From contig SWDT01000001.1 in the NCBI GenBank assembly GCA_009193035.1, positions 1,426,001-1,490,000 on the forward strand: a stretch of DNA of 64,000 bases. The letters run 5' to 3'. Both the position numbers and the translations under genes were made by a program. Positions 1 through 11,953 of this stretch are shown here, piece after piece (position 1 is the first letter of the stretch; every line of letters starts with the position of its first letter). The DNA comes from Halicephalobus mephisto (taxonomy: Eukaryota; Nematoda; Chromadorea; Rhabditida; Panagrolaimidae). The notes below the pieces were generated by a model. That model was not told where the DNA came from and searched no databases. It saw only the letters and a list, made by a program, of their open reading frames with translations.

Positions 1-161
1 CACTTACTGCCTTGAAGAGTGTTCTAGGAAGTTGATGGAAATATTTGATTTCTTGTTGAGTTTTATTCATAAACGTTTCTTTTATCGCGTTTGATTGTGG
101 CCTGGTTGTGACCATCATTTATCGATTGTGGTTATATATAGATGACCGGGGATTTTCCAGC

Positions 162-1423
162 ATGAAAAACTTGTTATCAACAGCCAGATTCCGGGTGATT
201 CCTGCTATACGACTTCAAAGAGCACGATTGTCCAACGTGGGTCATTATGAGTCTCGGGATTTCTCCACAGAATCCTCAGAATCAACTTCTGCCACCAGTC
301 AATCACGTGTCCGGAAACCGTTGACATTAGGCAAAATTATCAAATATACGGTGGTTGGAGGTTTGATTGTTGGAACCGGCACTTTTCTGGGAAATGTTTT
401 AATCAGCGATTTCCGATCAGAGGTTGATCCAAAACATTATTACAGTGATTGGCAGGTAATTTTATTCGGTTTTAATCTGAATATTCGTTGTTTTTGTTTT
501 AGATACGACTATACACTTCATTACCCTTGGCCGGCATATCCCGTACTTTTGGGCATCTCTCACGTGTTAATGTACCTGAATTCCTCCGAAATCCATTATA
601 TGGACAATATTCCCGAATTTACAATTGTGACATGGAAGAAGCAGTTGAATCGTCTTTCAAGTCATATCCGAACTTTGCTGCCTTCTTCAACAGAACTCTG
701 AAGCCGATTGCTAGACCAATCAGCTTCGTTTCCCTCGTATCTCCTGCAGATGGAGTTGTTCTACACTACGGTGAAGTCGAGAATCGAAAGATCGAGTACG
801 TCAAAGGTCATGACTACGATGTGACTGAATTCCTAGGTCCGTCGGTTCCTGAAGTCCGTCCTGGAAATGTTCTATATCAAGTCGTCATTTACCTAGCTCC
901 AGGCGACTATCATGGGTTTCATTCGCCTATATCATGGTATGTGAACCAGAAGGTGCATCATCCAGGCTTCTTGCTTTCCGTAAAACCAGCAATTCTTGAG
1001 TGGATTCCGAAGTTATTCTGTTTGAATGAAAGGATTGTTCTATCGGGTCAATGGAAACACGGATATTTCTCTATGAGTGCAGTAGCAGCGACCAATGTTG
1101 GAGACATTCAAATTGACATGGTAAGGATTCTTTTGTTTCTTACCGAACCATTTTATCTGTCATTTACAGGGACAAGAGGAGCAACCTGTTATCAAGACAG
1201 AAACTCATGAAGTTTTCAACGAAGATAAACGTTTCGAAAAAGGAGACAAAGTCGGTGAATTCAGACTTGGATCAACAATCGTCCTTGTATGTTTTTGTTA
1301 AAAGTTGCTGTATTTGAATTTTAATCGTTTCAGATATTCGAAGCCCCGGAAACTCTCAAATTTGCTTTTCAAGCTGGTGACAAACTCAAATATGGACAAA
1401 GTCTCATTGCTAGTGATATTTAG
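162..1423 (+). CDS. psd-1: Phosphatidylserine decarboxylase proenzyme, mitochondrial
   Basis: Converts phosphatidylserine to phosphatidylethanolamine at the inner mitochondrial membrane. Four exons join in frame (162-455, 503-1120, 1170-1286, 1334-1423), giving 372 aa. The N-terminus is basic and hydroxylated, as in a targeting peptide, and a hydrophobic segment at about 59-82 should anchor the beta chain. The family self-cleavage motif LGST is at residues 337-340 (1266-1277). Cleavage there would leave a C-terminal alpha chain of about 34 aa starting with the pyruvoyl group made from Ser339. The motif [13 protein letters not shown] is also typical. Start 162 was preferred to the in-frame ATG at 108 because it places the basic presequence first. 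It heads a group of closely spaced + genes. The family call is very secure; the start is less so. Confidence 0.93.
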
Positions 1424-1590
1424 TTGTTTCAATAGGCATAGTTTAAGGAACTTTGGAGATAAAAGCAAGAAATTACGTTATGATACATTAGAAGCAGGTG
1501 TGGTGTCCGTCTTGTTGATAAGCGTCGAAAACTATAAATTGGATAGTTGATTAAAGTCGAGTTTTAGCTTTTTCAGCTATATTGGACACC

Positions 1591-2738
1591 ATGAAAACTA
1601 TAAAGTCCCCGAGTGAGTTATTCTGTGAAGATTGTCGTGGAAGATTCCAGAAAATCGTCAATTCTGTCAGAAGCAATGATGCGGAGATGAAAGAAGGTCT
1701 CTTAAAACTGTAAGATTGAATTTGAATTTTTGTTTCAGAGCTCTATATCGAGACAATGAATTTCCTGAAGTTCCACAAAGACTTAATTCGAGACTTAAAA
1801 ATGGTCTCTGCTTTTACGTTACTGTTGTGGATTCTCGTTGACTTCAGAATCGAGTCTGATGATGAGAATGTCAAGAAGTCTGTCGTTGAGTCTATTCGTG
1901 AATTGGTGAATGTGATCCTCAATCACACGAAGGACGAGAGTTTTAGATATTCTACTCCCAGATCCAGACTCCACATTTATTTCACAGTTTCTTCCATTTA
2001 TCGTATCTTGAAGCCTTTTTTGGATGTAACCGTTGTAGAACAATGTTACTTGGAAGCGAATGAGATTATAGAGACTTTCGAATGCCGAACTCCGGCGGAG
2101 AAAAAGGACATAGAGGATTTGTCCAACAATATTGAAACTGTCTATTTATGCAGGTAATACTTAATGTAACTAATTGTAAATATAGAAATTTTGTTACAGA
2201 TCTACTCATCATAGCCAAGAGAAAAACATTTTTGAAAACAACGAAAACGACAAAGTGGAAGAAAAACCTCAAAAAGCACAAGCAAATAATGAAAAGTTAA
2301 GGATCGGAAACGACGATACTCCAACAGAATCTCTAGAAAAAGCTGAAATCTCTGAACCTATTCCCATTCCAGTCATCAATGAAATCAACAAGACCCCCGA
2401 GGTAAATGAAACTCCAGAAAAGGAGCCAGATCCTTCACCCGTTGAAGAACCAAAGGAAACTGTCCCAATCAACAAATTCACCCGTTATCCAGGAATCTAC
2501 AGACCGGTAGTTCATGACATTTCTAATTAATCAGGGGATTTAATTTCAGATTCTACTTCCTCCAAAATTAACTACTACTGCAAGTAACCTTCCGAAACAA
2601 CCCTTGGAAGCTCACCAGATCCCGGTGATTTTCAAAAGCAATATTTCCAAACAAAACAGCATCGAAGATGAACAAGACTTTAAAATCACATTGAGACCAT
2701 TAACGAAATTAAATCGACCGAAATTCGAGCCATTTTGA
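1591..2738 (+). CDS. Unrecognised acidic protein with proline/glutamate-rich tail
   Basis: I do not recognise this family. Proposed exons 1591-1696, 1739-2153, 2200-2506 and 2550-2738 give 338 aa in frame. The N-terminal part has a CEDC pair. A hydrophobic, largely helical stretch follows near residues 50-65, then a mixed helical domain. The last third is disordered, rich in Glu, Pro, Lys and Asn. The weak point is the first donor, G|GTCTCT at 1697. The stronger donor GTAAGA at 1710 also fits, but it leads into another frame that stops at about 1839. Translation could instead begin at the ATG at 1756. The gene lies 168 bp after the decarboxylase and 180 bp before the BTB gene. An AATAAA lies near 2778. 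Confidence 0.55.
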
Positions 2739-2917
2739 AGAATACCACTCATATTGTTCATTGTAAAAACTGGGGAAAATAAATAGTGAATTTGAGCAAT
2801 TGGTCATAAAGTTGTTTTGTTGAAGGCGTTTTCGTGACGGGAGCGTTCACGCTCGCGCGATTGTCTTTTGTTTGGCTCAGTTGCCGTTTGATATATGAAT
2901 TATTCTATTTTATTCCG

Positions 2918-5900
2918 ATGAAACCTGGCGTGATGGCTTTACCAGCCGTCTCCAAGGACGGCTGTTCAAGCCTGGATCCGATGACCTTCAGAAACCCAGC
3001 TTATGATAGTGCTTTCGAGCGACTTCGGATCCAAAGAGCTTGCGGGAAGTTTTGTGATGTCGTTATTCTTGTGAAGGATCGCCAATTTGTTGCCCATCGT
3101 TGTGTTCTTGCCGCTTGTAGCCCCTTCTTCGACTCAACTCTCAAGGGCTCGAAAATCGTGAAGGAAAAGGTAGGTGGCGAGGCTTTTATGATTATATTGT
3201 AAAGTTGTTCCTTCAGGTTCACATGCGGTGTGATGATCCAGATGTTGTCGAAATATTGTTGAATTACATGTATGGAGCTTCAATTACGATCGACAGAAGG
3301 ATTGTCCCGGGATTGTTGTTGTTAGCGAATAATTTGATGGTTGTTCGATTGAAGCATCATTGTATCGAGTACTTGGACAAGTATATCGACAACGCTAATT
3401 GTCTTTTCATCAAAAACATGGCTCAAAGGCTCAATCTTCCCGAACTAGTGAAACGGGCGACAGAGTACATGGATCAGAATGTTTCTGGATGTCTATTAGA
3501 AAATGTGGATCTGCTGGATTTCGACTCAAATATGCTCAAAGCTTTTGTTAATGAAATCCGCTTCCGATCAGCTGTGGATCCAGAAGCTCATCTGAAGTGT
3601 GTAATTCGATGGACTCATCACAACATGGATAAACGGGAACGGGAATTCCATGATCTCATCAAAACTTGCGACTTGGCGAGAATTCCATCAGCTACATTGG
3701 TCTCACTGATCGAGTCTTCCCCATTGTTCAAGGTTTCCGTCAAATGCTTTTTGGATATTCTCCACGTTTTGTAAGTTTCTTTTAATTTTCTTGTTTACAT
3801 TCTTTTCAGGGTCGAATGTGGTGCTGCATTGGAAAAGTTCGATATGGACTATCGACAACTAGTGAGGGCTTGCGAACAAGGTCAGTTATATTACACCAAC
3901 AAAGAACCCGTAGATGCAAATTGTTATTCTTACGAAAATGGAAGTCGGAATTCCGTTCCTTTGGGCGATGATGACGAAGCTACTGATGACGAACTCATGG
4001 GAGAATATTATGGTGGACCAAATAGTGCCGGAGAAAACGGAAACGATCAAGACAGACCTCGGTTGAAATTGAAAATTAATCTCGGAGGATCCCCGAAGAA
4101 AAATATTGATCGTAAGCTTTTCTGGTTTTAAAATTGCACATGAGTGGTTTCAGCTAACGTCCCTCGGAGGAGAGGTAGGCCACCGAAACCGAAAATGCCA
4201 AGACCAGGAGAATTCGATGCTATTTATGAAGAGTCAGAGGAGAGATTCTATCAATTCAATGAAGAACAAGCCGGAATGCCTTCTTACGATGAACCAGATG
4301 ATATCAACCCAGAACAGGTTTCTAATGAGGGACTTGATGAGAATCTTGGGGAAAATCACGAAGGAGAACCAGAACAATCTTGTGATCACTGTCCGTTCAA
4401 ATCCTCCAATCCACAAGTGCTCAAACGTCATAATGCCGTTGCTCATTCCCGAAATATCCTTTATGTGTGTAATATTTGTAACTTCCAATGCAAATGGAAT
4501 CGAGCCTTCTATGAACACGCAAGAACTCATTTCTTAGTGGGTCGCATTGTACTTTTCGTTTTTAGAGATGATTTCAGGGCCCTCCTTTCCGCTGCGACTC
4601 GTGTGAGTACACCGTCGACAGGATCCATGTATTATTAACTCATAGACTTACTCACAGTAAGTAATATCCACTTTTATCCGTGTTAATCCTCGGGTGCAAA
4701 TTAAATCTCTTATTGTTTCTTTGTCTATTAATTTTAATTTTCCATTGCAGCCGACGATAGACCATTCAAATGCCCACAGTGCGATTTTCGCTGCTTATTT
4801 AAATCTAATCTCATAATCCATCATCGCCTTCATAGTGGCGAAAAGCCATTCCACTGCCCTGAATGTAATAAGGCGTTTGCAATGAAGTACAGTGTGCAGA
4901 AACACATGATTGTTCATTCGGAAGACAGGTAAATTTGATTTTATGCAGCAAGCGGAATTCCTTTATTCTGTTTATAGGCCTTATGTATGCCAAGAATGTG
5001 ACTTTACTACCAAGTACCAGAGTCATTTAATTGCTCATAGAAGGATTCATTCAGGAGATTTGTTTTACTGTCAACAGGCTGGATGTACCTATTCATCTCC
5101 GAAGAAAAGTCAGTTGGCTGCCCATTTGAGAACTCACTTGGCTGTTAGATCTCATCAATGTAAGGTTTGTAAGAGATCGTTTATTGAGAAATCTCACTTG
5201 GTGCGACATGAACGAATTCACTTGGACGAAAAACCATTCAAATGCGACAACTGTGACTATGCTTCATCAAGGAGGGATAAGTTGAAGGAACACATCTTGA
5301 AGCATCATAATGCTCAACAAAGTCCGAAAACTCATAGAAGACGATTCAGAAGAGCTAAACAAGTCGCCCAATTGGCTGCTCAAGCTGTTAGAGTGGGTTT
5401 TTCTGAATGCTATTACTTAATGAAAGCTTATTTAGCAGCCGGCTCCTGGTCCCCAACCTGGAGGAAATCCCGATAACTACTTCCAGGCTATTCCTCACCG
5501 TCCTTCTACCTCCAATCAGCAACATCAGGATCAGAGTGGATATAGCAGTGATAGCCGTGAGTTTGTGGAGGCTGAAAGACCGGGCTACTCGAATTCAGAA
5601 AGACCGGATTATCCTCAGGTTGTTATTCTGTCTGAAGCACAGAATGTACCGAACACCAGCTTTGCACACCGCTCACAAGCCCCGACTGCCAGACCTAACC
5701 CCAATATGGTAATTGGCAATGAGTGGCCTCAATTAACACTAAACAGACCTGCTTCTGAAACACTACATAACAATAATCAAGCAAGTGTGAGCCCATCGCT
5801 TAGCCTCAATTTCAACCTCCAGGTCGGCGAGGACAACTTTTACCAGAGAATGAACCAGCCGACCGAGCCTATTCCACCCATGATGAGACAGCATTCAGTC

Positions 5901-6149
5901 AGGGATGATCAATATTTCCAGAATAAGGACGATATGATTCTTCCTGGTCAGGATCAGCATTCGAACGACCCTCAGCGACCGTTATCTCTCCCCTCTCTTC
6001 CTCCTTATGGAGCTCAGCCATTCTACGTCCCCGAAGGGGATCAAGGTCCTCTCCAACAACAGTTCCTTATTCAATCATCCCATACCCAAGTTCTTAATCA
6101 GCAACCTCAGGCAAATCAACAAGCCCCCTCCACCTCCTGGTGGCGTTAA
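2918..6149 (+). CDS. eor-1: BTB-BACK nine-zinc-finger transcription factor, EOR-1/PLZF type
   Basis: Probable nuclear transcription factor. Eight exons (2918-3169, 3217-3770, 3810-4111, 4154-4536, 4578-4656, 4751-4928, 4978-5392, 5439-6149) give 957 aa. The order is a BTB domain (about 30-140), a BACK-like helical region (to about 250), an acidic linker, an AT-hook-like RRRGRPPKP (about 374-382), nine C2H2 fingers (about 445-695), and a Gln/Pro/Asn-rich tail. The third finger is split by introns. Linkers such as HSGEKPF mark tandem DNA-binding fingers. BTB plus nine fingers at about 900 aa is the layout of C. elegans EOR-1 and vertebrate PLZF/ZBTB16, so orthology is inferred from architecture; another BTB-ZnF protein remains possible. 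The M at 2918 was chosen; 2933 or 2834 are alternatives. Overlapping AATAAA signals lie near 6229. Confidence 0.85.
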
Positions 6150-6384
6150 GTCAACAATGGAGATTTCGTTTCACGTGGTTTTGTATGTTATTATTATTTG
6201 GAACAATGATCTTCAATAATAGTGAGTAATAAACAATAAAAATCACAGATGGATATCAATGACCCTTTGGCGTTGTGTCCTTAACGTCAGTTTTTCGCTT
6301 TATTTCGATTATTGTTTATTGGGCAAGCAGAGGTTTTCTTTTCTATTTTTGATGCTGTCTTGATTTACATGAATGTTTCTGTCG

Positions 6385-7561
6385 ATGAAGTCCATCAGAC
6401 CAGCGGCTGTTGTCGCTACTAGACATCATTCGTGAGTTTTTATGTAATTGCCATGGAGAATTGATGGATTTATTCCAGTAGTCAGGCTACGGGTATAATG
6501 GGTCCTGCTGTTAAGCTTATTCTCCATCATTATCAGTTGGATCCATCGAGCATCACTCCTACTGGACCGAAAAATAATTTACTGAAGAGGTAAAGTCATT
6601 TATTTTGAAATTCGATATATGGATTTGGTTTTAGTGATGTTCTCGCATACATCGATAGAGAAAGACTTACACCAGTTATAGTCACCGCTCCTCCGCCAGC
6701 TTCACCGAAAGTTCAAACATCCAGTTCTCCTGCTAAACCACAGCCGAAGCCAGGGGAAAAGTTTGTAGATATTCCATTGACGAATATCCGAAAAACGATT
6801 GCTAAACGCTTGACAGAATCCAAACACTCGATTCCTCATTCTTATGTCTCGGTTTCCCTCCGCGCTGATAAACTTTCTGCAATCAGAAAAGAATTAGCCA
6901 AAGATGGTAGAAAGGTTTCCGTCAATGATTTTCTGGTGAAAGCTGTCGCTTTAGCTCTCAGAGTTAGTTCGGTTTACATCAGCTTTGATGAATTTCGAAT
7001 CGTTTTAGGCTGTTCCTGAGGTTAATGTCCAATGGCAGAATGAACAAGTTGTAAGGATGCCCACTGTGGATGTATCTGTTGCTGTAGCTACTCCCACTGG
7101 CTTGATTACTCCAATTGTCTTCGGTGCAGATCGTTTGCAAGTTGAGCAGATTTCGAATACCGTTCGAGAACTCGCTGGGAGGGCCAAGGAGAACAAGCTG
7201 AAGTTGGACGAGTTCCAAGGAGGCACATTTACCATTTCCAACCTTGGAATGTTCGGTATTACCCACTTCACGGCTATCATCAATCCTCCGCAGACTGCTA
7301 TCCTCGCTGTTGGAGGAACTCAACTTCAGCTGAATGATGACCTTGTTCCAGAGAGCAGGTAATTGTATATTTCCGGGTTTCTGTTATTTACTTTACTTTA
7401 GGTTTACGGTTACACTCTGTTATGACGCCAGAGCAATCAGTGAACTCCATGCTCAGAGATTCGTTAATCACCTCGAACTTTTGATTGGCGAGCCAGCAAC
7501 TATGATTTCTGATTCGACACATTTCAATGTTGATAACGTTGATTTCGCTGCATTACTATAG
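6385..7561 (+). CDS. dlat-2: Pyruvate dehydrogenase X component (E3-binding protein), DLAT-2-like
   Basis: Structural member of the mitochondrial pyruvate dehydrogenase core that binds dihydrolipoamide dehydrogenase. Five exons (6385-6431, 6479-6589, 6635-6963, 7010-7358, 7402-7561) give 331 aa. A short basic presequence is followed by a peripheral subunit-binding domain (about 22-60, ending [15 protein letters not shown]), a proline-rich linker and the acyltransferase fold (about 100-331, with SNLGMFGI and INPPQ). There is no lipoyl domain. The active-site motif DHRxxDG of true E2 reads DARAIS (Asp287-Ala288-Arg289), so the catalytic His is gone and acetyl transfer is not expected. The length matches the short nematode DLAT-2 rather than human PDHX. 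It starts 236 bp after the BTB gene. Confidence 0.9.
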
Positions 7562-9161
7562 GATGTAGAACTGCATTATAGGCATAGGATGTTCGTACTA
7601 CTGTGAACTCACAATTGTGTCATCCAGTGATATGGTTCTTTAAAGTCATAAATTTTTATTTAATATCTACTTTTCTGAGTCCACATCCTTCCTCACAAGG
7701 AAAAAATTACAAAATACTAATTCCTTAGAGACGTAAATTAAGGGTTCAGCCTCTCGTCACAACAAAGTTCAGTTGCCAGGTGCAGGTTTCTAGAGTGAAT
7801 CCCAATTCTCAGCGATGAATTAAATACTATAAAAATAGATTGGTTTTCTGTACCAACTGTAAAAGAAAAATTTCATTTTATTTGACCGTGATGATCCCAT
7901 TTTTCATACGAGTCATAGACGATTGTTTCCGACGATTATAAGATTGATGAATGTCTTGTTATTTGAATTGGAATTTAGTTCCTTGGAAAAATTTTAAAAT
8001 TCACGCATCACTTTGTTTCCCTTTAAAATTGCGGCCTGTCTCTGCACTTGATTCAACATCCATCATTGACGAATGAACTATAGATATGTATGCCAGTAAA
8101 CGTGGTCTTTGATTGCTTTGCTCACCTATTTGATGGTGGTTGATCAAAAACTATAAAAATTGCAGTTTTGGACAAGTTGTTTTATTTGTCTATTAAACAT
8201 CATGTTCGTGTGCTCCTTTTGCTTTCTCATTAGTCTATTTAGATTGTTGATTATTTCCATTATCCTAAAAACCATAATTTTTATCAATGAAGAATCAAAG
8301 TTCTCTTAAAGTTCCGTCCCCCATCCGACTAACTTTTGTTGACCCATTGGCGACAACCAGCTGCAACTTAATTTTTCAAATTGACGACAATTGTGGAGTA
8401 AGTAAACTTGTCGTTCTTTGAGTTTCTGTTTTTATCCTACTCTCCAGTCAGTCAAGTTGTGGACTTCTCGGATTTCCCTTAGTGATTGCTGATTGATAGT
8501 ACTCCCTGGATAAGAACCGAAATTCGAAAAATCCCTTAAAACGATTTCCCTACTTTTATTTGCGCGATCGATTTTGAAATTCACAATTCGGGAAAGGAAA
8601 AAGCGGAAAAGACTAGTTGAACAAAATCCTTTTTTTAAACCGAAAAAGTTTTAAAAATTGTTATTTAATTTGAATTCACTTATGAGTTCTATTTGAGGAA
8701 TGAAAAAGCTCAAAAATTATCGACCAAAAACCTTGTTGGCTTAGTTGCTCATTCCACTCGCCATAGGGGAGGAGGTCTTTACGTCCCAATGGCACGAGGC
8801 CAGTGCTCTTTTTTCGTTTCTCTTTATTCCTCCTCGGGATAGGAGTTTTTCGTTTATGAGGATAAGCAGTTACAACCATTCTTATCGGCTTATTTGTCCA
8901 TCGAATAATTTTTAACATCCTGATCGTCATGGGATCTGCTTGTGAATCGCGAGTTCGAAACATGAATCTAAATTATGTTGATCATTTGTCATGATCTTTT
9001 CCAAACTGAATAAATTTATCACAGAGAAGAGGATTTCCGAGAATAAGTCGGAGGTCAAACAGTTTTAAAATTGTTTTGGCTTGGTTCGTCCCTCTACTGT
9101 ATGAGAAACCGTTTTGACCGATTTGTGGCCGGAAGAAACATTACAAAAACTCTGAAAGACG
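7562..9161. other. Intergenic, no gene seen
   Basis: About 1.6 kb of AT-rich sequence between the DLAT-2-like gene and the SLC17 gene. The open frames are short and lack homology or splice partners. It should hold the 3' end of the first and the promoter of the second. Confidence 0.6.
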
Positions 9162-11697
9162 ATGACGGGTAAGTCATTGGAAATTATCCTAATTAAAAAT
9201 GAATACAAATTTGGAGGAATTTAATTATGAAGATTTGTATTATAAAAAGATTAAATATTTCTAAATTAGATTTTTTATAAGTTTAGTTGATGTATGAACA
9301 TTTCGACTTAGGGATCAAAGATGAATGTCGCCCATTTTATTCTTGTGATAAACAAACTTTTTTCGATAAGGAGGCAGAAACGAATTAACCAATTTTTGGC
9401 TTCAATTTTTTAAATTTAAAAAAAACTTTGTCATCACCGGAAAACAATTAGGATTTCTAATCTTTGTGTATTTCCGTCAATTTTCTTATTGTTTTTATTC
9501 AAAAATATTTCCTTTAAAACAACAAACATTTGACAAGTGTACTTCGGACATTGATTTTTTAGATTTTTTGAAAATGTCGGAGATTAAAAAACAAAAGATA
9601 TTCAAAAAAGTTAAAAATCCATAGGAACTAAAAAGTGAAAAAGAATTTATAGAGATCAAAAAGTATAGAATAATCGTTGAAAATATTCCAGGTGACGTAG
9701 AAAATGGAAGTACAACTCCCCGGTCGAGACTCTGGACATGGAACAGCTTCAGATTCAGAATTGCTGTAGCTTTAGCTTTAGCCTTGTCAATAGAAGGGCT
9801 GATGAGAAGCAACATCAACATGGCTATGGTTTGCATGGTCAATAAAACCGCAGTAGACACTCTTAGTGGAAAGCTGCACTCTACAGGAAATCTGGACAAA
9901 AATGTATCTTTGTCAAGTTCCAAAGTCAGGAATTATGATGAATGTGAAGCTGAGGAAAGCCGATTGTTGGGGATAACTGACAAAAAACCAAAGAAACAAT
10001 ATGTAGGTGATTCGGGTAAAAATCTTGCTTAATTCTTGTTTATTTAGAATGGAGAGTTGGTGATTTCTAAGCCACATCAAGGACTAATTTTCACTTCTTT
10101 TTATGCCGGTGGTTTGGCCATAGTTATCCCAGGATCTTATTTATGTGATCGATTCGGAGCTAAAAACGTCATTTTCTATGGAGCTGTTATCAACGTTCTC
10201 GGCACTTTCTTGACCCCCTTCTTCGCAATCAACTTCCATCCTTACGCTCTCGTCGCTCTTAGGTTCATCATGGGATGCGGTCAGGGGATCCTTGTCCCCT
10301 GTATGAACGTTCTCATAACCCACTGGTTTCCTCTGGCCGAGAAAAGCACTGCCATCGCTGTAGCAACCACAGGGAATCAGGTCTCCGTCATTGCTGCCAT
10401 GTTTCTGACAGCCGAGCTCTGTCAGTTGACGGCGATTGGAGGATGGATCTCAGCCTTTTACTCTTACGGTGTTGTAGGAGCCTTCTTCTGTCTCTTTTGG
10501 TTCTTCGTTGTTGCCAATTCTCCTTCAAAGGTCAAGAAGATCACCAATGAGGAACTACGATACATCCAAGATAGTTCCCATCGAGTAGATGCCAGGAAAG
10601 TTGGTCATAAAGAAATCCCTTGGAGATCCATCTTGACATCAACTACAGTATGGGTCACAGCTTTGAATTCCTTTTCCCAGAATTTTATGACTGTCGGAAC
10701 AGTTACCTATATTCCTTCTTATTATCAGAACGTTCTTAGAATGAACCTGAGTTCAGTAGGTTTTTTCTTTAAAATTAATCGAAATTCTGCAAAAATTCTG
10801 AGAATCCAATTGATGACTCTGGGATTTTTAAGAATTTTTAAAAAATGTTTAGAACTTTCTAGAATCAGGCAGAAATTTCTCCTGATTACTGTCTCAAACT
10901 GAGAGTTCTGAGGTTTTGTAAAGTTCTAGAAATTCGTATCAACATAATTTTTTCGAAAAAACAATTTCTATAATTACATGATTAGTGTAAAGGGTATTTT
11001 TAGAACGGCGTAATGTCAGCTTTACCTTTCGTTATCCAACTGTTGACTAAAATAGTCTTCGCCGGCAGTGCAGATTGGATAAAAAGGAAAAAGCTTCTTT
11101 CTCACTCTACAGTAACCAAGTTGTTTAATTCCATTGGTAAGAGTATACTTTGCGGGATTAATTGAAAAATTTCTCTTCAGCTTCCGTTGGGAGTGCAATA
11201 TGCTACATTCTGTTGGCCTTCTGTGACTGTAGAAGTAGTGGATTCGCAATATTCCTGGTCATTTCGGCCTTGGGATTAAGTTCAGGATTTATTCCTGGAT
11301 ATAACACAAGTATGGTGTGTATTGCCCCGAGGTACACCTCAGCAGTGGCATCTTTCTGTCGTCTTCTGGGTCAAATTGCTGCTGTGGCTTCTCCCTACAT
11401 GATTGGGTTCATCGTGAGGCAAGGAACGAAAGAAGAATGGCAGATCGCCTTCTTCGTCATTGCACTAGTATTACTGTCTTGTGGAATGTCGTTTCAATTT
11501 TGTGGATCAGGTGAGTCTTGGGTGTTTCTACATTCCGTAACTGCTGCTTTCTAGCGAGTGTCCAAGATTGGGCTCAGATCTCCCCCCCTCCACCGAGTAT
11601 CTCCCTCGCGAATGCCAGTGCTACTCTGTTACCAAACGAAAGAATCAATGACGATTCTGAAGAAGCAGAAGGACCAACAATTTCTGAACAACAATAG
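9162..11697 (+). CDS. SLC17-type major facilitator (sialin / vesicular glutamate transporter-like)
   Basis: Multi-pass anion transporter of the SLC17 branch of the major facilitator superfamily; the substrate cannot be read from sequence. Six exons (9162-9168, 9692-10002, 10048-10755, 11004-11136, 11181-11510, 11555-11697) give 543 aa. The first exon is only 7 nt (ATG ACG G), followed by a 523 nt intron; this is the only start that keeps frame. After a hydrophobic first helix and a luminal loop come the family landmarks QGLIFTSFYAGG, IPGSYLCDRFGAK, RFIMGCGQG and WFPLAEKS. Several further helices follow, ending at about residue 490 before an acidic tail. Intron 10756-11003 carries a heat-shock-motif repeat. 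Plasma membrane, lysosomal or synaptic-vesicle location are all possible. Confidence 0.88.
10780..10935. repeat. AT-rich intronic repeat with heat-shock-type TTCTAGAA motifs
   Basis: Inside the SLC17 intron. GAA-nn-TTC-nn-GAA occurs at 10852-10864, a second TTCTAGAA at 10924-10931, and a GAAATTTC between them. It resembles the segments near 27.5, 39.5 and 40.4 kb. It does not extend the reading frame to the next exon. Confidence 0.55.
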
Positions 11698-11953
11698 TTG
11701 TCAAGAGCTTTCGAAAATGATTCATGGTTACGTTTCTAAACCGGTGTTTGATTGACGGGTATAAGAGTTTAATTTCGAAATGGTACATGAGTTTATTTCT
11801 TTATTTGAGATCTAACGGATTAAGTTTTCTATCGAGTATTTTGGAACACTTGACAGGTAAAATAATGTAACCCAAATAATAAAAAATCCATAAAATTTCA
11901 CAGGATTGCTATGAGCAACAGTCGGTTTCAGGTGCAAGTATATACAGTAGAAA

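Noticed and set aside
108..161. Upstream ATG of phosphatidylserine decarboxylase
   Set aside because: In frame, but it adds aromatic and acidic residues before the basic presequence; kept only as an alternative.
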